Shown here: piece after piece, positions 13,693-14,487 of the stretch
Layout: each line of letters begins with the position of its first letter
How positions within the stretch are numbered: position 1 is the stretch's first letter
Assembly: GCA_905214315.1 (NCBI GenBank)
Contig: CAJMLN010000045.1
Coordinates: forward strand, 1 to 14,487
Source: an uncultured bacterium
GTDB taxonomy: Bacteria; Bacillota; Clostridia; Christensenellales; QALW01
Length of the DNA: 14,487 nucleotides
Reading direction: 5' to 3'
Notes under the pieces: generated by a model
The model's database searches: none
Told to the model about the DNA's origin: nothing
Seen by the model: the letters and a program-made list of their open reading frames with translations, nothing else
Made by a program: the position numbers and the translations under genes

Positions 13693-14322
13693 TTATTTTG
13701 TTCCGAACAACCTGTCTCCTGCGTCGCCTAACCCAGGCACGATATAACAGTTTTCATTCAGCTTTTCATCCAGTGCCGCTACATAAATATCCACGTCCGG
13801 ATGCTCCTTCTGCACTTTCGCAACGCCCTCCGGCGCGGCTACCAGACACATCAAGCGGATATTTTCAACCCCTTTTTCCTTCAGCATGGCAATCGCGTCC
13901 GCGGCGCTTCCTCCGGTGGCCAGCATCGGATCCACCACGATTACAAAACGGCCTTCAATATCCGTGGGCAGCTTGCAGTAATATACCACTGGAGTATGTG
14001 TTTCAGGATCGCGGTACAGCCCGATATGCCCTACCTTGGCTACCGGAATCAGAGACAGCAGCCCGTCCACCATGCCCAGCCCCGCGCGCAGAATAGGAAC
14101 AATCGCGACCTTTTTACCGTCAATCGTCTTTCCCTTCATTTTAGTAAGCGGTGTTTCAATCTCCCGTTCGCAAAGGGGAAAATCCCTGGTAATTTCATAT
14201 CCCATTAAAGTTGTGATCTCGTTGAGCAATTCTCTGAAATCCTTCGGGCCGGTTTGAATCTCCCGCATAATCGTGAGCTTATGCTGAATCAGGGGATGGT
14301 CTATAACATGCAAAACTCCCAT
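13693..14322 (-). CDS. upp: Uracil phosphoribosyltransferase
   Basis: Pyrimidine salvage enzyme converting uracil and PRPP to UMP and pyrophosphate; cytoplasmic. Full-length at 209 aa, as in B. subtilis and E. coli. Landmarks are LRAGLGMVDG (78-87), the PRPP loop VIVVDPMLATGGSA (127-140, D131) and the C-terminal uracil-binding PGLGDAGDRLFGTK (196-209). The ATG at 14322 has AAAGGAGA about 10 nt upstream. It is a single-gene unit with its own promoter and terminator. In Bacillus, upp and the Sua5 gene (ywlC) are near neighbours; here they are about 6 kb apart with other operons between. Confidence 0.98.
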   Translation of the reverse strand: MGVLHVIDHPLIQHKLTIMREIQTGPKDFRELLNEITTLMGYEITRDFPLCEREIETPLTKMKGKTIDGKKVAIVPILRAGLGMVDGLLSLIPVAKVGHIGLYRDPETHTPVVYYCKLPTDIEGRFVIVVDPMLATGGSAADAIAMLKEKGVENIRLMCLVAAPEGVAKVQKEHPDVDIYVAALDEKLNENCYIVPGLGDAGDRLFGTK

Positions 14323-14353
14323 TAAATGAATTCTCCTTTTGTTGTTTTTTCTT

Positions 14354-14381
14354 ATTATACACTAAAAAAGAAAAATTTCAA
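14354..14381 (-). promoter_or_regulatory. upp: Sigma-A promoter for upp
   Basis: Minus strand: -35 TTGAAA (14376-14381), 16-bp spacer, -10 TATAAT (14354-14359). The leader to the upp ATG is about 25 nt, too short for an RNA switch. Confidence 0.75.
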
Positions 14382-14487
14382 GTATTTTGGCGATATTTCT
14401 TTCTAAAAGCTCTATCGATCACTTTTCTAAGATGAAAAAATAATAAAAATATTTTTTATTTAGGTATTGAAATAAAAATTGGGCTGT
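14382..14487. other. AT-rich intergenic sequence at the right edge
   Basis: No gene seen. It holds a near-symmetric element with AAAAG and CTTTT arms around ATCGAT (14405-14426) and an A/T-only inverted repeat (14442-14460). The upstream flank of upp probably continues beyond the window. Confidence 0.4.

Noticed and set aside
1..14487. CRISPR array, tRNA, rRNA or transposase
   Set aside because: No regularly spaced repeats, cloverleaf sequences, rRNA motifs or transposase-like proteins were seen on either strand.

Overview
The window reads as ordinary chromosome from a Clostridia-type Firmicute (Bacillota), possibly a Lachnospiraceae-like gut anaerobe. The evidence is strong AGGAGG ribosome-binding sites, frequent TTG/GTG starts, sigma-A promoters of TTGACA/TATAAT type, and the gene string [TIGR03960 radical SAM]-[TIGR03936/DUF2344]-[RNase G], which is typical of Clostridia. 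The species cannot be told from the sequence alone. I see no rRNA, tRNA, CRISPR array, insertion sequence, phage gene or attachment site, and no gene-free stretch above 300 bases.

Left block (1-3932, minus strand): a four-gene operon of MFS transporter, RdgB-type dITP/XTP pyrophosphatase, YfcE/MJ0936-type phosphodiesterase and a cytoplasmic sialate-O-acetylesterase-like SGNH hydrolase. Its genes are 1-3 nt apart or overlap by 4 nt. It is transcribed away from comF (plus strand), and the two promoters physically overlap around a symmetric -10 palindrome at 3904-3918.

Middle block (3963-5460): comF (plus) runs toward a LacA/Maa-type O-acetyltransferase (minus), with a shared inverted-repeat terminator between them. 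Upstream of the acetyltransferase on its strand lies a small orphan ParB-like protein without a ParA partner.

Right-centre block (6294-11374, minus strand): a consensus promoter (TTGACA, 18 bp, TATAAT) drives a radical SAM protein, its DUF2344 partner, RNase G and a Sua5-type threonylcarbamoyl-AMP synthase. All three junctions are 4-nt ATGA overlaps, so the four proteins are probably made in a coupled way. The two radical-SAM-associated proteins have no established function; their partners act on RNA (RNase G) and on tRNA modification (Sua5), which makes an RNA-related role the best guess.

Right block (11405-13690, plus strand): a lone O-antigen ligase/polymerase-like membrane protein with a strong promoter and a ~100-nt leader, followed by a ZIP-family metal transporter whose Shine-Dalgarno lies in a hairpin. 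A bidirectional terminator separates this from upp (uracil phosphoribosyltransferase, minus strand), which has its own promoter near the right edge.

I found no convincing undescribed multi-gene system. The most worthwhile leads are the uncharacterised radical SAM pair tied to RNase G and Sua5, the orphan ParB-like protein with an altered CTP-binding motif, the overlapping divergent promoters, and the hairpin over the ZIP start.
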